Part shown: one piece after another, positions 10,015-17,868 of the stretch
Numbering within the stretch: position 1 is the stretch's first letter
Layout of the letters: each line of letters starts with the position of its first letter
Assembly (NCBI RefSeq): GCF_001898325.1
Contig: NZ_MKTR01000014.1
Coordinates: forward strand, 219,662-283,661
Direction of reading: 5' to 3'
DNA length: 64,000 nucleotides
Source of the DNA: Microbacterium sp. 67-17
Lineage (GTDB): Bacteria > Actinomycetota > Actinomycetes > Actinomycetales > Microbacteriaceae
Notes under the pieces: model-generated
What the model was told of the DNA's origin: nothing
The model's input: only the letters and a program-made list of their open reading frames with translations
The model's database searches: none
Position numbers and translations under genes: made by a program

Positions 10015-10151
10015 ACTCTTCGGTCGCGCCGTGTTGCGGGTTCGGGGATGTCGCACCCGCAGATTGGCGCGACTGATGGGTGGGGGTGGTTCTTCGGTCG
10101 CGCCGTGTTGCGGGTCGGGTGGGCTGGAGGCCGCAGGATGGCGCGACTGAA
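10015..10151. repeat. Paired imperfect palindromic repeats
   Basis: Two direct copies of TTCGGTCGCGCCGTGTTGCG (starting about 10019 and 10093) are each followed by an inverted partner, GCAGATTGGCGCGACTGA and GCAGGATGGCGCGACTGA. Each pair can fold on itself. The core resembles the CGCAGAxTCGCGC elements at 25.2-30.7 kb. Confidence 0.6.
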
Positions 10152-10182
10152 CGAAGGGGGTCGCTCGCCGAGAGCCTTGGCG

Positions 10183-11376
10183 TCAGGCCGCGGGCGGAAC
10201 CCGGTCGGCGAGGATCGCGACGCGGGAGCCCGCGATGCGGGTCATGATGAGGGTCGCCGACTCCTCGCCCTTCAGCTTCAAACTCTGACGGAGTGCGGCG
10301 GGGTCGACATCCACTCCGCGCTTCTTGATCTCAAGGATGCCGATACCGCGCTCCTTCAGCGCCCGCGCAAGCTTCTTCGTGTCGGCCGGCAGCACCTCGC
10401 GCACCCGGAAGCTTTGCACGAACGGACTCGTCACCGCCTCATCACCGGTGAGGTACGCGATCTTCTCCGCCAGCATCCCCGCCCGCAGCGACCTCGCAAC
10501 CTGTCCGATCAGGCGGGCACGGATGACTGCCCCATCGGGTTCGTGGATGAACTCGCCGAGCGCGCGCACCGGTTCGTCCTCGCTGTCGGCGGGCGCCGTG
10601 AGCTCCGCGGCGTGCTGCCCCCGCAGGAGCAGCGCCGACCGTGTCACGCCCTCGCGCGCGAGCGCGCCCGACCACAGCACGAGCTCGATCGTCGATCCGT
10701 CGGCGCTGACCCACTGCGCCTCGTACCCGTCGGGGATGCGGTCGCGGTCGAGTCCCGGGCCGAGCTTGACGCCGCCCGGCATCCAGCCGGTGAGTTCGAA
10801 CACCCACTCCAGCGACGGTGACCAGTCGTCGGTACGCGCGCGGCCCGTCTCGCCGGCCTCGCGCCGTGCCGGATCAAGCCAGACCGCCTCGACCCCGCTG
10901 AGGTCCTGGTTCTCGGCCAGGCCGTGGCGCACGGTGACGTCAGCGCCGAACGGCGCAAGATTCACGGTAGCGAGGGCCGCGGTCACCTCGTCGGCGTCGA
11001 CGGCGTCGACACGGATGCCGAGACTTGCCAATGCCAGCGCATCTCCGCCGATCCCGCAGCCGAGATCTGCGACGCGCTCGATCCCCGCGCGGCGGAACCG
11101 CCCGGCATGGTGGGCGGCAACCGACAGACGCGTCGCCTGTTCGAGACCGGCGCGAGTGAAGAGCATCCGTGCCCCGAAGTCGCCGAACTTCGATCGCGCC
11201 CGCTCCCGAAGCCGCGCCTGGGTCACGACAGCCGACACCAGGTCGGGGGAGTGCCCGGCGCCGCGCAGCCGCGAGACGGTGCGCGCCACCTCGTCGCTGG
11301 AGGAGACGGGGCCGAGGCTGTTCAGCAGGTCGAGTCCTGCCGGCGTCAGCAGCGCCCGCACCTCGGCGATGTCCAT
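10183..11376 (-). CDS. THUMP-like class I SAM-dependent methyltransferase
   Basis: A protein of 397 residues. The N-terminal 90 residues are helical (VRALLTPAGLDLL). A Rossmann methyltransferase follows, with motif I VADLGCGIGGDALALA near residues 102-117, an acidic strand end VDAVDAD for SAM ribose binding, and VWLDPARREAG near 165. The C-terminal third (about 310-395, including REVLPADTKKLARAL and KKRGVDVDPAALR) matches the THUMP-like domain of this actinobacterial family. The target is probably RNA, by family resemblance only. The ATG at 11376 follows TAGGGT by 6 nt, suggesting a leaderless mRNA. It stands alone, separated from both neighbours by repeats. Confidence 0.85.
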   Translation of the reverse strand: MDIAEVRALLTPAGLDLLNSLGPVSSSDEVARTVSRLRGAGHSPDLVSAVVTQARLRERARSKFGDFGARMLFTRAGLEQATRLSVAAHHAGRFRRAGIERVADLGCGIGGDALALASLGIRVDAVDADEVTAALATVNLAPFGADVTVRHGLAENQDLSGVEAVWLDPARREAGETGRARTDDWSPSLEWVFELTGWMPGGVKLGPGLDRDRIPDGYEAQWVSADGSTIELVLWSGALAREGVTRSALLLRGQHAAELTAPADSEDEPVRALGEFIHEPDGAVIRARLIGQVARSLRAGMLAEKIAYLTGDEAVTSPFVQSFRVREVLPADTKKLARALKERGIGILEIKKRGVDVDPAALRQSLKLKGEESATLIMTRIAGSRVAILADRVPPAA

Positions 11377-11382
11377 CCATCC

Positions 11383-11388
11383 ACCCTA
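11383..11388 (-). promoter_or_regulatory. -10 box TAGGGT, predicted leaderless start of methyltransferase gene
   Basis: On the minus strand TAGGGT ends 6 nt before the ATG at 11376; the spacer GGATGG is not positioned as a Shine-Dalgarno. Confidence 0.5.
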
Positions 11389-11400
11389 GGCGCGGGCGCT

Positions 11401-11480
11401 GCTAACTCCTCAACGGCGCCGTCGGATCGAGCTCCGTCGGCCGATTGTCACCGCTGACCCCCGATTCTTGAGGAGTTGCC
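11401..11480. repeat. Long inverted repeat after the depolymerase gene
   Basis: AACTCCTCAA (11404-11413) pairs perfectly with TTGAGGAGTT (11468-11477). It lies between the stop of the esterase and the start of the methyltransferase, both on the minus strand, and could end esterase transcription. Confidence 0.5.
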
Positions 11481-11504
11481 GACGCGGTCGACGCGGCATC
11501 CGTG

Positions 11505-12854
11505 TCAGGTGCAGCTGCTCACGAGATCCCACGAGGATGCCGAGACTCGCTGCAGACTCGCCACGGTGGCGTCGCCGAGGCCGAGGTAGTCCTGGGTTCC
11601 CACCGCGTAATAGGGGTTGTAGGGGTTCACCCCGTACGACGTCGCGCGGCCCGCAGCCTTGTGGGCGGCGTTGGTCGCGGTGATGCAGTCGCTCGGCGGG
11701 ACCGTCGGCGTCGGTGTCGGCGTGGGAGTGACCGTCTGGGTCGGGGTCGGGGTCGGCGTTCCGGTCGGTGTCGGCGTGGGCGTCGGCTGACCCGACCGAT
11801 CGACGCGGCGGTTGTTGTCGAAGAAGAACTCCGTCACGTATGCCGGGTAGTCGATGCTGTTCGCGCTGATGTACGAGCCGCCCGAGCCCGCGCCCGCCGG
11901 CCAGTTGTGGCCGAGTCCGGTGTTCTGTATGACCGAGACCCGGGGTCCTTCGGCGTCCGCGTACAGCGTGCCCGAGCCCGATGTGTTCGTTCCGGCCAGG
12001 CCCGAGAGGCTGAAGCTCGAGGTCTGGTCGGCATCGTAGATGTCGGCCATGATCTGACCGTTGAGCGTGTTGTATCCGGGCGCCACTGTCGAATCGTTGC
12101 TGCCGTAGACGACCGAGGTCAGCTGCGTGTCGAATGACCCGGATGCCGAGCCGGCGAAGCCCGTGCACGTCGATATCCCCTGGCTTTTCGAGACCGCGAC
12201 CGACGAGATCTGACCCGAGGTGGTGCCCACCGTCGGCCCGGCGTTGATGCCCATCCCGGCGAAAACGTCAGGCGCGAGGCATCCCATGACCATCGTCTGC
12301 CCGCCGCCGGACGAGAGCCCCGACACATACACCTGGTCGGCGTCGATACCCAGGCTCGCGCGGGTGGTGAGCGTCGAGGCCAGCGAGAGCAGGTTGTCGT
12401 CGTGGCGCGACGGCGCGGTGCGCGAGTGATTCGCGTCGTAGTAGTCCCAGCAGCCGAGGATGACGCCGCCGTTCGGGGCATCCGGCAGCGCGACCACCAT
12501 CCCGTACTCGTCGGCAGTCTGCGCCCAGTTGCCGGCGGACTGCAGATCGGATGCCTTCTGCACGCATCCGTGGAGCGAGATCATCAGCGCCCGGCCGGCG
12601 GGGAGAGCGGCAGCCGTCGTCGGCGTGTACAGCCGCACCGACATCCCGGCGATCGTCTCGGTTGTCCAGGCGCCAGTGCCGCCCGTGGATCCGCCGCCGG
12701 AGCCGCCCCCGCCGTTTGTGCATCCCGGCAGGGTCTCGAAGCCCGGGGGACAGGTGATTGCCTGGGCGGCGGGGGCTGCTGCGGCCAGGCCCGCCACCGC
12801 CAAGCCTGCCGCCAGGAGCGCGCCGACTGCGCGCTTTCGGACACGAGAGATCAT
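11505..12854 (-). CDS. Secreted PHB depolymerase-family esterase
   Basis: An extracellular serine esterase of 449 residues. A Sec signal peptide covers about 1-32 (AAPAAQA before the likely cut). The catalytic domain spans about 65-350: SLHGC at 93-97 forms the oxyanion hole, GLSSG at 179-183 holds the nucleophile Ser181, Asp254 (GSNDSTV) and His316 (GLGHNWPAG) complete the probable triad. A Pro-Thr repeat linker (about 355-390) joins a Cys-containing C-terminal module of about 60 residues (DCITATN to SSCT). In secreted PHB depolymerases such a module usually binds substrate; here I do not recognise its type. The true substrate may be polyhydroxyalkanoate or another polyester. No partner genes are nearby. 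Confidence 0.85.
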   Translation of the reverse strand: MISRVRKRAVGALLAAGLAVAGLAAAAPAAQAITCPPGFETLPGCTNGGGGSGGGSTGGTGAWTTETIAGMSVRLYTPTTAAALPAGRALMISLHGCVQKASDLQSAGNWAQTADEYGMVVALPDAPNGGVILGCWDYYDANHSRTAPSRHDDNLLSLASTLTTRASLGIDADQVYVSGLSSGGGQTMVMGCLAPDVFAGMGINAGPTVGTTSGQISSVAVSKSQGISTCTGFAGSASGSFDTQLTSVVYGSNDSTVAPGYNTLNGQIMADIYDADQTSSFSLSGLAGTNTSGSGTLYADAEGPRVSVIQNTGLGHNWPAGAGSGGSYISANSIDYPAYVTEFFFDNNRRVDRSGQPTPTPTPTGTPTPTPTQTVTPTPTPTPTVPPSDCITATNAAHKAAGRATSYGVNPYNPYYAVGTQDYLGLGDATVASLQRVSASSWDLVSSCT

Positions 12855-13096
12855 GCGTCATCCCTTCGTCGGCGCCCCGGCCATCGCCCCGGGTGCCATC
12901 GCGCGGTCGTCCCGGTCGGAGCACGGGCATCCCTCGTCAGCGAGCGGATGCCGAGGTGCGTCATCGCACGCGACTCACGGTAACTGAAAGATGATTCATA
13001 TACCAGGTTAAGTCGTCGCGCATGGCAGGACTCTCATCGTGCAGGCCGCCGTGATGACTAAGCGGGCACACGGATGTCGAACCCGGCGCATCCGGA
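12855..13096. other. Intergenic region upstream of esterase and groES
   Basis: No gene was found in this gap. It must hold the minus-strand esterase promoter; the AT-rich patch near 12990-13012 (GATTCATATACC) is the best candidate, but no convincing -35/-10 pair can be assigned. Confidence 0.4.
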
Positions 13097-13168
13097 TTGG
13101 CACTCGCGTTGCGTGAGTGCCAGAGCTTCAATACACTTGCGTTAGCACTCTCGGTGTGAGGTTGCTAA
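13097..13168 (+). promoter_or_regulatory. groES promoter with two CIRCE (HrcA) operators
   Basis: CIRCE 1 is TTGGCACTC-N9-GAGTGCCAG (13097-13123), close to the HrcA consensus TTAGCACTC-N9-GAGTGCTAA. CIRCE 2 is TTAGCACTC-N9-GGTTGCTAA (13142-13168) with two mismatches in the right arm. A -35 TTGCGT (13109-13114) and -10 TACACT (13132-13137) are spaced 17 nt, so CIRCE 1 covers the -35 and CIRCE 2 the expected start site. This arrangement predicts HrcA repression and heat induction. Confidence 0.88.
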
Positions 13169-13205
13169 CGAGTCTTGGTATCTCAAGGAAAGCAGAGGTA
13201 GACCC

Positions 13206-13502
13206 GTGTCGGTTTCCATCAAGCCGCTCGAGGACCGCATCGTCATCAAGCAGGTCGAGGCCGAGCAGACCACCTCGAGTGGTCTGGTCATCCCCGACAC
13301 CGCGAAGGAGAAGCCCCAGGAGGGCGAGGTCGTCGCGGTCGGACCCGGTCGTATCGATGACAACGGTAACCGCGTTCCGCTCGACGTCGCCGTCGGTGAC
13401 CGCGTCATCTACAGCAAGTACGGCGGGACCGAAGTGAAGTTCGGCGCCGACGAGTACCTGGTGCTCTCGGCTCGCGACGTGCTGGCGGTCGTCGTCCGCT
13501 GA
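13206..13502 (+). CDS. groES: Co-chaperonin GroES
   Basis: The heptameric lid of the GroEL chaperonin, 98 residues, cytoplasmic. The N-terminal [12 protein letters not shown] and the mobile loop [18 protein letters not shown] type region (about residues 20-37) are typical, as is [16 protein letters not shown]. The GTG start at 13206 gives the usual family length. No groEL follows: a strong terminator comes at once, then rarD. Free-standing groES is seen in several actinobacteria, so a chaperonin gene is expected elsewhere. Regulation by HrcA is predicted from the upstream CIRCE pair. Confidence 0.96.
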   Translation: MSVSIKPLEDRIVIKQVEAEQTTSSGLVIPDTAKEKPQEGEVVAVGPGRIDDNGNRVPLDVAVGDRVIYSKYGGTEVKFGADEYLVLSARDVLAVVVR

Positions 13503-13505
13503 GTC

Positions 13506-13559
13506 GACAACTCTTCGACGGGGCTCGGATGCTGCGGCATCCGGGCCCCGTCTGTTGTC
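13506..13559 (+). terminator. Strong terminator after groES
   Basis: Nested stems: GACAAC/GTTGTC outside, GACGGGGC/GCCCCGTC (13517-13552) in the middle and GGATGC/GCATCC at the tip. Confidence 0.8.
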
Positions 13560-13667
13560 GTGTCCGGGGACGCACGCCTGCGGGGCATGGCAGGAATCCA
13601 CCGGGAGTCGGCCGCCCGGCTCTCTGCCTGCACGACAGACGCGCGCCGCAGTGTCGCTGGCGCGCCC

Positions 13668-13673
13668 TAGGCT
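13668..13673 (+). promoter_or_regulatory. -10 box TAGGCT, predicted leaderless start of rarD
   Basis: TAGGCT is followed by 6 nt (GAGTGG) and the GTG at 13680; no Shine-Dalgarno is present. Confidence 0.5.
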
Positions 13674-13679
13674 GAGTGG

Positions 13680-14723
13680 GTGACGCGCGAATCGGTTCCG
13701 GGGGATGGGACTTCCGTACCCGCAACCGGTGACATTCCGGCATCCGGCGCGGCCGAGATCGCCGGGTCGGATGCTGCGCAGCTCGCCCAGGAAGCGCCAG
13801 CAGAGGCCGCGCGCGAGCGGCTCGTCGGCGGTGTCTTCGCGTTCTCGGCCTACCTGCTCTGGGGCTTCCTTCCGCTCTACTTCATCCTGCTGGCCCCGAT
13901 CACAGGCTGGGAGCTGGTGGGATGGCGGATCCTGCTCTCCCTCGTCTTCTGCATCTTCCTGCTCACCGTCATGCGCGCGTGGCGTCCGTTCCTCGCGATC
14001 GTGCGTCAGCCGCGCCTGCTCGGCTGGACGGCGCTGGCGGGAGCTGTCATCTATGTCAACTGGCAGGTGTTCATCCTCGCGACCCTCTCGGGTCACGTCA
14101 TCGAGACGAGCCTTGGCTACTTCATCAACCCGATCGCCACGGTGTTGCTCGGTGTCATCGTGCTGCGCGAGCGGTTGCGTGTGACGCAGTGGGTCGCCAT
14201 CGCGATCGCAGGCATCGCTGTGATCGTCACGATCGTCGGCTATAACTCGGTGCCGTGGGTAGCTCTCACGCTCGCGGCATCCTTCAGCGTCTATGGCCTG
14301 ATCAAAAAGCGCATCGGGCCGTCGGTGGATGCCGTCAGCGGCCTCACCCTCGAGTCGGCGTGGCTCACGCCGGTCGCGATCGTGCTGCTGGTGGTCACGT
14401 CGCTGACGAGCGGTCTCGCCGCCGGCGCATACGGGGTCTGGCATGTCGTGCTGGTAAGCCTCGCGGGCGCCGCGACAGCCGTGCCGTTGCTGCTGTTCGC
14501 CGCCGGAGCGCGGCGCGTGCCGCTCACCGTGGTCGGACTGCTGCAGTTCATCGCCCCGATCATGCAGTTCATCACGGGGGCCTGGATCCTCGGAGAGCCG
14601 ATGCCTCCGGAACGTTGGATCGGCTTCGGATTGGTCTGGGTCGCGTTGGCAGTGTTGACCGTCGACTCGATCGTGTTCGCGCGCCGAGCGCGCGGCGTCA
14701 GCGACGTCGCCGAATACAGCTGA
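13680..14723 (+). CDS. rarD: EamA-family permease, RarD type
   Basis: A drug/metabolite-superfamily membrane protein of 347 residues. About 52 hydrophilic, Ala/Glu-rich residues precede the first helix, an extension compared with E. coli RarD. Ten membrane segments are visible from about residue 55; the RarD hallmark LLWGFLPLYFILL falls in the first, and ETSLGYFINPIATVLLGVIVLRERL carries the EamA repeat signature. The GTG at 13680 was chosen for the leaderless -10 box just before it. The transported compound is unknown; RarD proteins were named for chloramphenicol sensitivity. It converges with csoR across a hairpin. Confidence 0.85.
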   Translation: MTRESVPGDGTSVPATGDIPASGAAEIAGSDAAQLAQEAPAEAARERLVGGVFAFSAYLLWGFLPLYFILLAPITGWELVGWRILLSLVFCIFLLTVMRAWRPFLAIVRQPRLLGWTALAGAVIYVNWQVFILATLSGHVIETSLGYFINPIATVLLGVIVLRERLRVTQWVAIAIAGIAVIVTIVGYNSVPWVALTLAASFSVYGLIKKRIGPSVDAVSGLTLESAWLTPVAIVLLVVTSLTSGLAAGAYGVWHVVLVSLAGAATAVPLLLFAAGARRVPLTVVGLLQFIAPIMQFITGAWILGEPMPPERWIGFGLVWVALAVLTVDSIVFARRARGVSDVAEYS

Positions 14724-14743
14724 CTCGGCGGCCGCACGCCGAG
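14724..14743. terminator. Bidirectional hairpin between rarD and csoR
   Basis: CTCGGCG-GCCGCA-CGCCGAG, a perfect 7-bp stem right after the rarD stop and 10 nt beyond the csoR stop on the other strand. Confidence 0.6.
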
Positions 14744-14752
14744 GCCCGGGTG

Positions 14753-15109
14753 TCAGCGCACGAAGCGGGCGATGGCTGCCGAGGCTTCGCGGATCTTCTC
14801 CTCGGCCTGCTCGTCGCCCTGGCGCGCGGCATCCACCACGCAATGACGCAGGTGGTCTTCGAGAAGCCCGAGCGCGACCGACTCCAGCGCGGCAGTGGTC
14901 GCGCTGATCTGCGTCAGGATGTCGATGCAGTACTTCTCGTCCTCCACCATCGAACGGATGCCGCGGGCCTGCCCCTCGATGCGCTTCAGCCGGTTCAGAT
15001 ACCGCTGCTTGTCGCCGATGTAGCCGTGGTGCGCCGCCGGCCCGTGAGCACTGTGCTCGCCATCCGCCGCTCCGCCCTCGTGCGGGGTCGTCTCGAGAGT
15101 GTCGCTCAT
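14753..15109 (-). CDS. csoR: Copper-sensing repressor, CsoR family
   Basis: An all-helical DNA-binding repressor of 118 residues. The Cu(I) ligands are Cys61, His86 and Cys90; their 25- and 4-residue spacing equals that of M. tuberculosis CsoR (36, 61, 65). [14 protein letters not shown] near residues 38-51 is the conserved DNA-binding helix. The first 29 residues are a His- and Gly-containing tail. It is the last gene of copZ-copA-csoR, its start overlapping the copA stop by 4 nt, so it should control its own operon through the palindrome at 17652-17688. Copper rather than nickel or persulfide sensing is supported by the X-C-H-C set and the copA context. Confidence 0.93.
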   Translation of the reverse strand: MSDTLETTPHEGGAADGEHSAHGPAAHHGYIGDKQRYLNRLKRIEGQARGIRSMVEDEKYCIDILTQISATTAALESVALGLLEDHLRHCVVDAARQGDEQAEEKIREASAAIARFVR

Positions 15110-17421
15110 CGCGGGCTCCGTTCGTTCGTGCGTGTGCGTGACGGGGCGACTGCCGGGTCGATGCTCTGGAAGCGGCGCAGTCGCAGGCTGTTGCCGACGA
15201 CGAAGACGCTGGATGCCGCCATTGCCGCCCCGGCGATCATGGGGTTCAGCAGCCCGAGGGCAGCCAGCGGAATCGCCGCGACGTTGTACGCGAACGCCCA
15301 GAAGAGGTTCCCACGGATTGTGCGCAGCGTCGCGCGCGACAGCCGGATGGCATCGACCGCACCGAGGAGGTCTCCGCGCACGAGCGTCAGATCGGATGCC
15401 TCGATGGCGGCGTCTGTACCCGTGCCCATCGCGATGCCAAGGTCTGCCTGCGCGAGCGCTGCGGCGTCGTTGACGCCATCGCCGACCATTGCCACGACCA
15501 GGCCGCTGGCCTGAAGAGCCTCGATCTGTGCTGACTTCTCGGCCGGCAGCACGCCCGCGATCACCTCGCGGATGCCGACCTCGTCGCCCACGCGCCGCGC
15601 CACGGCCTCATGGTCACCGGTCAGCAGGATCGGCTCGAGTCCGAGCGTGCGCAACCGGGTGACGGCCTCCCTGCTCGAGGGCTTCACCGAGTCTGCGACG
15701 GTCAGGATGCCGCGAGCCTCCCCATCCCACGCCACGACGACCGCCGTCATCCCTGTTGCTCCGGCACGCTCGATGGCGGCCGCGATCTCGGCATCCGGAT
15801 GCACTGACCAGTCGGACATCAAGCCGAGCGATCCGACCGCGACGGCGTGGCCTTCGACCACCCCCGTCGCACCCCGCCCCGCCAGGGACGAGAACGAAGC
15901 GGCCTCGGGAAGCGGACCCCCTCCGGCAGCCGCGGCCGCCGCGATTGCCTGGGCGATGGGGTGCTCGGATGCCGACTCCACCGCTCCAGCAAGACGCAGC
16001 ACCTCGGCGGCATCCCCGCCTCGCGCGGGCAGCACGTCGACGAGCGTCATCCGGCCCTCTGTGACGGTTCCTGTCTTGTCGAGCACGATGGTGTCGACGC
16101 GCCGGGTGGACTCCAGGATCTGCGGGCCCTTGATCAGGATGCCGAGTTGCGCGCCCCGGCCGCTCCCCACGAGGAGCGCGGTCGGTGTCGCGAGCCCCAG
16201 CGCGCACGGACAGGCGATGATCAGCACGGCGATCGCCGCGGTCAACGCCATCGCCGTGCCGCCGCCGAGCAGGAGCCAGGTCACGAGGGTCAGGGCGGCG
16301 ATCACGATGACGATGGGCACGAACACCCCGGCGACGCGGTCGGCCAGTCGCTGCACCTCGGCCTTACCCGCCTGCGCCTGTTCGACCAGGCGCGCCATCT
16401 GCGCCAGCTGAGTCTGCTCGCCCACACGCGTGGCGCGCACGACGAGGCGACCACCGACGTTGACCGTCGCGCCGATGACCGCGTCACCCTCACCGATCTC
16501 GACGGGAACCGACTCGCCCGTGATCGTCGAGGTATCAACCGCTGATGTTCCCGACACGACGACCCCGTCGGTCGCGATGCGCTCGCCGGGGCGCACGACG
16601 AACTCGTCGCCGACCCGAAGCTGCGCGAGCGGAACCCGCACCTCGGTTCCACCGCGCAGCAGCGCGGCATCCTTCGCGCCGACCTCGAGCAGGGCGCGAA
16701 CCGCCTGGCTTGCGCGCCGCTTTGCTCGCACCTCGAGGTAGCGGCCCAGCAGCAGGAATGTCGTGACCCCCGCGGCGACCACGAGGTAGATCGTGTTTCC
16801 GGCTTCGCCGGGCTGTGCGATCCACGTGAAGCCGTGGGTCATGCCCGGCATCCCGGCGCCCCCGAAGAACAGCGCGTACAGCGACCACAGGTAGGCGGCC
16901 GAGACTCCCATGGAGATGAGGGTGTCCATCGTGACGGCGCCGTGGCGCAGGTTGATCGCCGTCGCCCGGTGGAACGGCCACGCCGCCCACACGACGACGG
17001 GTGATGCCAGCGCGAGCGATGCCCACTGCCAGTACGTGAACTGCAGCGCGGGGATCATCGCGAGCAGGACCACCGGCACCGACAGCACCGCCGCACCGAT
17101 CAGACGCTGACGCAGCGAGGCGAGCTCGGGATCGGCCGCAGTGTCATCCCTCTCGGAGGCCGGTGGTGCGGGCAGGGTCGCCGTGTATCCGGTGCGTTCG
17201 ATCTCGGCGATGAGGGCTGCGGCATCGGCGCGCGCCTCGCCACCGTCGGCCGGGACGTCGTCGACGTGGACGACAGCCTTCTCGGTGGCGTAGTTGACGG
17301 ATGCCGACACCCCCGGCATCCGGTTCAGTCGCTTCTCGATGCGCGCGGCGCACGAAGCGCATGTCATTCCACCGATCTGAAGCTCGATCGGTGCCGAGCC
17401 GCCCCCGCCGAGGGGCATCAC
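15106..17421 (-). CDS. copA: Cu(I)-exporting P1B-type ATPase
   Basis: A membrane copper exporter of 771 residues. One N-terminal heavy-metal domain has GMTCASCA (about 18-25). Eight helices are expected; the CPC of [14 protein letters not shown] (near residue 405) is the in-membrane Cu site. The actuator has TGES, the phosphorylation site is DKTGT (near 450), the nucleotide-binding SEHPIA carries the HP pair and [12 protein letters not shown] is the hinge. YN in the seventh helix ([12 protein letters not shown]) and [17 protein letters not shown] in the eighth match Cu(I) selectivity. The GTG start overlaps the copZ stop. Together with copZ and csoR it forms a copper-detoxification operon. 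Confidence 0.96.
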   Translation of the reverse strand: MMPLGGGGSAPIELQIGGMTCASCAARIEKRLNRMPGVSASVNYATEKAVVHVDDVPADGGEARADAAALIAEIERTGYTATLPAPPASERDDTAADPELASLRQRLIGAAVLSVPVVLLAMIPALQFTYWQWASLALASPVVVWAAWPFHRATAINLRHGAVTMDTLISMGVSAAYLWSLYALFFGGAGMPGMTHGFTWIAQPGEAGNTIYLVVAAGVTTFLLLGRYLEVRAKRRASQAVRALLEVGAKDAALLRGGTEVRVPLAQLRVGDEFVVRPGERIATDGVVVSGTSAVDTSTITGESVPVEIGEGDAVIGATVNVGGRLVVRATRVGEQTQLAQMARLVEQAQAGKAEVQRLADRVAGVFVPIVIVIAALTLVTWLLLGGGTAMALTAAIAVLIIACPCALGLATPTALLVGSGRGAQLGILIKGPQILESTRRVDTIVLDKTGTVTEGRMTLVDVLPARGGDAAEVLRLAGAVESASEHPIAQAIAAAAAAGGGPLPEAASFSSLAGRGATGVVEGHAVAVGSLGLMSDWSVHPDAEIAAAIERAGATGMTAVVVAWDGEARGILTVADSVKPSSREAVTRLRTLGLEPILLTGDHEAVARRVGDEVGIREVIAGVLPAEKSAQIEALQASGLVVAMVGDGVNDAAALAQADLGIAMGTGTDAAIEASDLTLVRGDLLGAVDAIRLSRATLRTIRGNLFWAFAYNVAAIPLAALGLLNPMIAGAAMAASSVFVVGNSLRLRRFQSIDPAVAPSRTRTNERSPR

Positions 17422-17624
17422 AGTCGCGCGGCCTGGTACCCGGCCTCGTCGACCGCGCTCAGCACTGCACTGTCGTCGAGGGTGTCGGCGGTCACTGTCA
17501 GGAGTCCCGTCGCGGCGCTGACCTCAATAGCCGTGACTCCCGGGATCTGCGACACTTCGTCGCGCACGGCGTGCTCGCAGTGGCCGCAGGTCATTCCGGT
17601 GACGAGGTATTCGTGGTTTGTCAT
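17418..17624 (-). CDS. copZ: Copper chaperone CopZ-like heavy-metal-associated domain protein
   Basis: A cytoplasmic metallochaperone of 68 residues with a single ferredoxin-like HMA fold. MTCGHC at residues 11-16 is the Cu(I)-binding MxCxxC. ATG 17624 is preceded by GGGAGG at a normal distance; longer upstream frames run through the operator palindrome and are rejected. First gene of the operon, overlapping copA by 4 nt. It should deliver Cu(I) to the HMA domain or CPC site of CopA. Confidence 0.93.
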   Translation of the reverse strand: MTNHEYLVTGMTCGHCEHAVRDEVSQIPGVTAIEVSAATGLLTVTADTLDDSAVLSAVDEAGYQAARL

Positions 17625-17651
17625 GGCGGGTTCCTCCCGTGCGCGTTCCGT

Positions 17652-17688
17652 GTTGAGGTATATACCCCCATGGGGTATATACCTCAAC
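17652..17688. promoter_or_regulatory. CsoR operator and symmetric promoter of the cop operon
   Basis: Two perfect 17-bp arms (17652-17668 and 17672-17688) surround CAT; the inner part is TATACCCC-CAT-GGGGTATA, the CsoR box pattern. Each strand reads TTGAGG, 17 nt, TATATA, so the palindrome itself contains a -35/-10 pair in both directions. The minus-strand promoter serves copZ-copA-csoR, whose ATG is 28 nt away. Confidence 0.88.
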
Positions 17689-17743
17689 ACTACGCCTATC
17701 CGTGCCCTTCCCGCTCCGCAGATCACGACGGATACCTGCGCCA

Positions 17744-17777
17744 GGTAACGATCTGATGGCGTTACACATCGTTAACG
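17744..17777 (+). promoter_or_regulatory. Possible operator cluster upstream of the Liv binding-protein gene
   Basis: GTAACG (17745-17750) and CGTTAC (17760-17765) form an inverted repeat, followed by the self-complementary CGTTAACG (17770-17777). Three copies of one half-site within 33 nt suggest a regulator-binding site about 95 nt before the start; the regulator is not identified. Confidence 0.35.
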
Positions 17778-17868
17778 CACCGCAACACACGCGAGACCAG
17801 TCCGCGGATAGGTTATTGGCACTGTGCGGGCGCTTGACGGCCCGCATCCATTCACAGCAAGGAGCATC

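Noticed and set aside
11700-11790. Short tandem repeats in the esterase gene
   Set aside because: They encode the Pro-Thr linker and are not a separate repeat element.
17824-17868. Longer N-terminus for the Liv binding protein
   Set aside because: It crosses a leader hairpin and the Shine-Dalgarno of ATG 17869, after which the lipoprotein signal begins.
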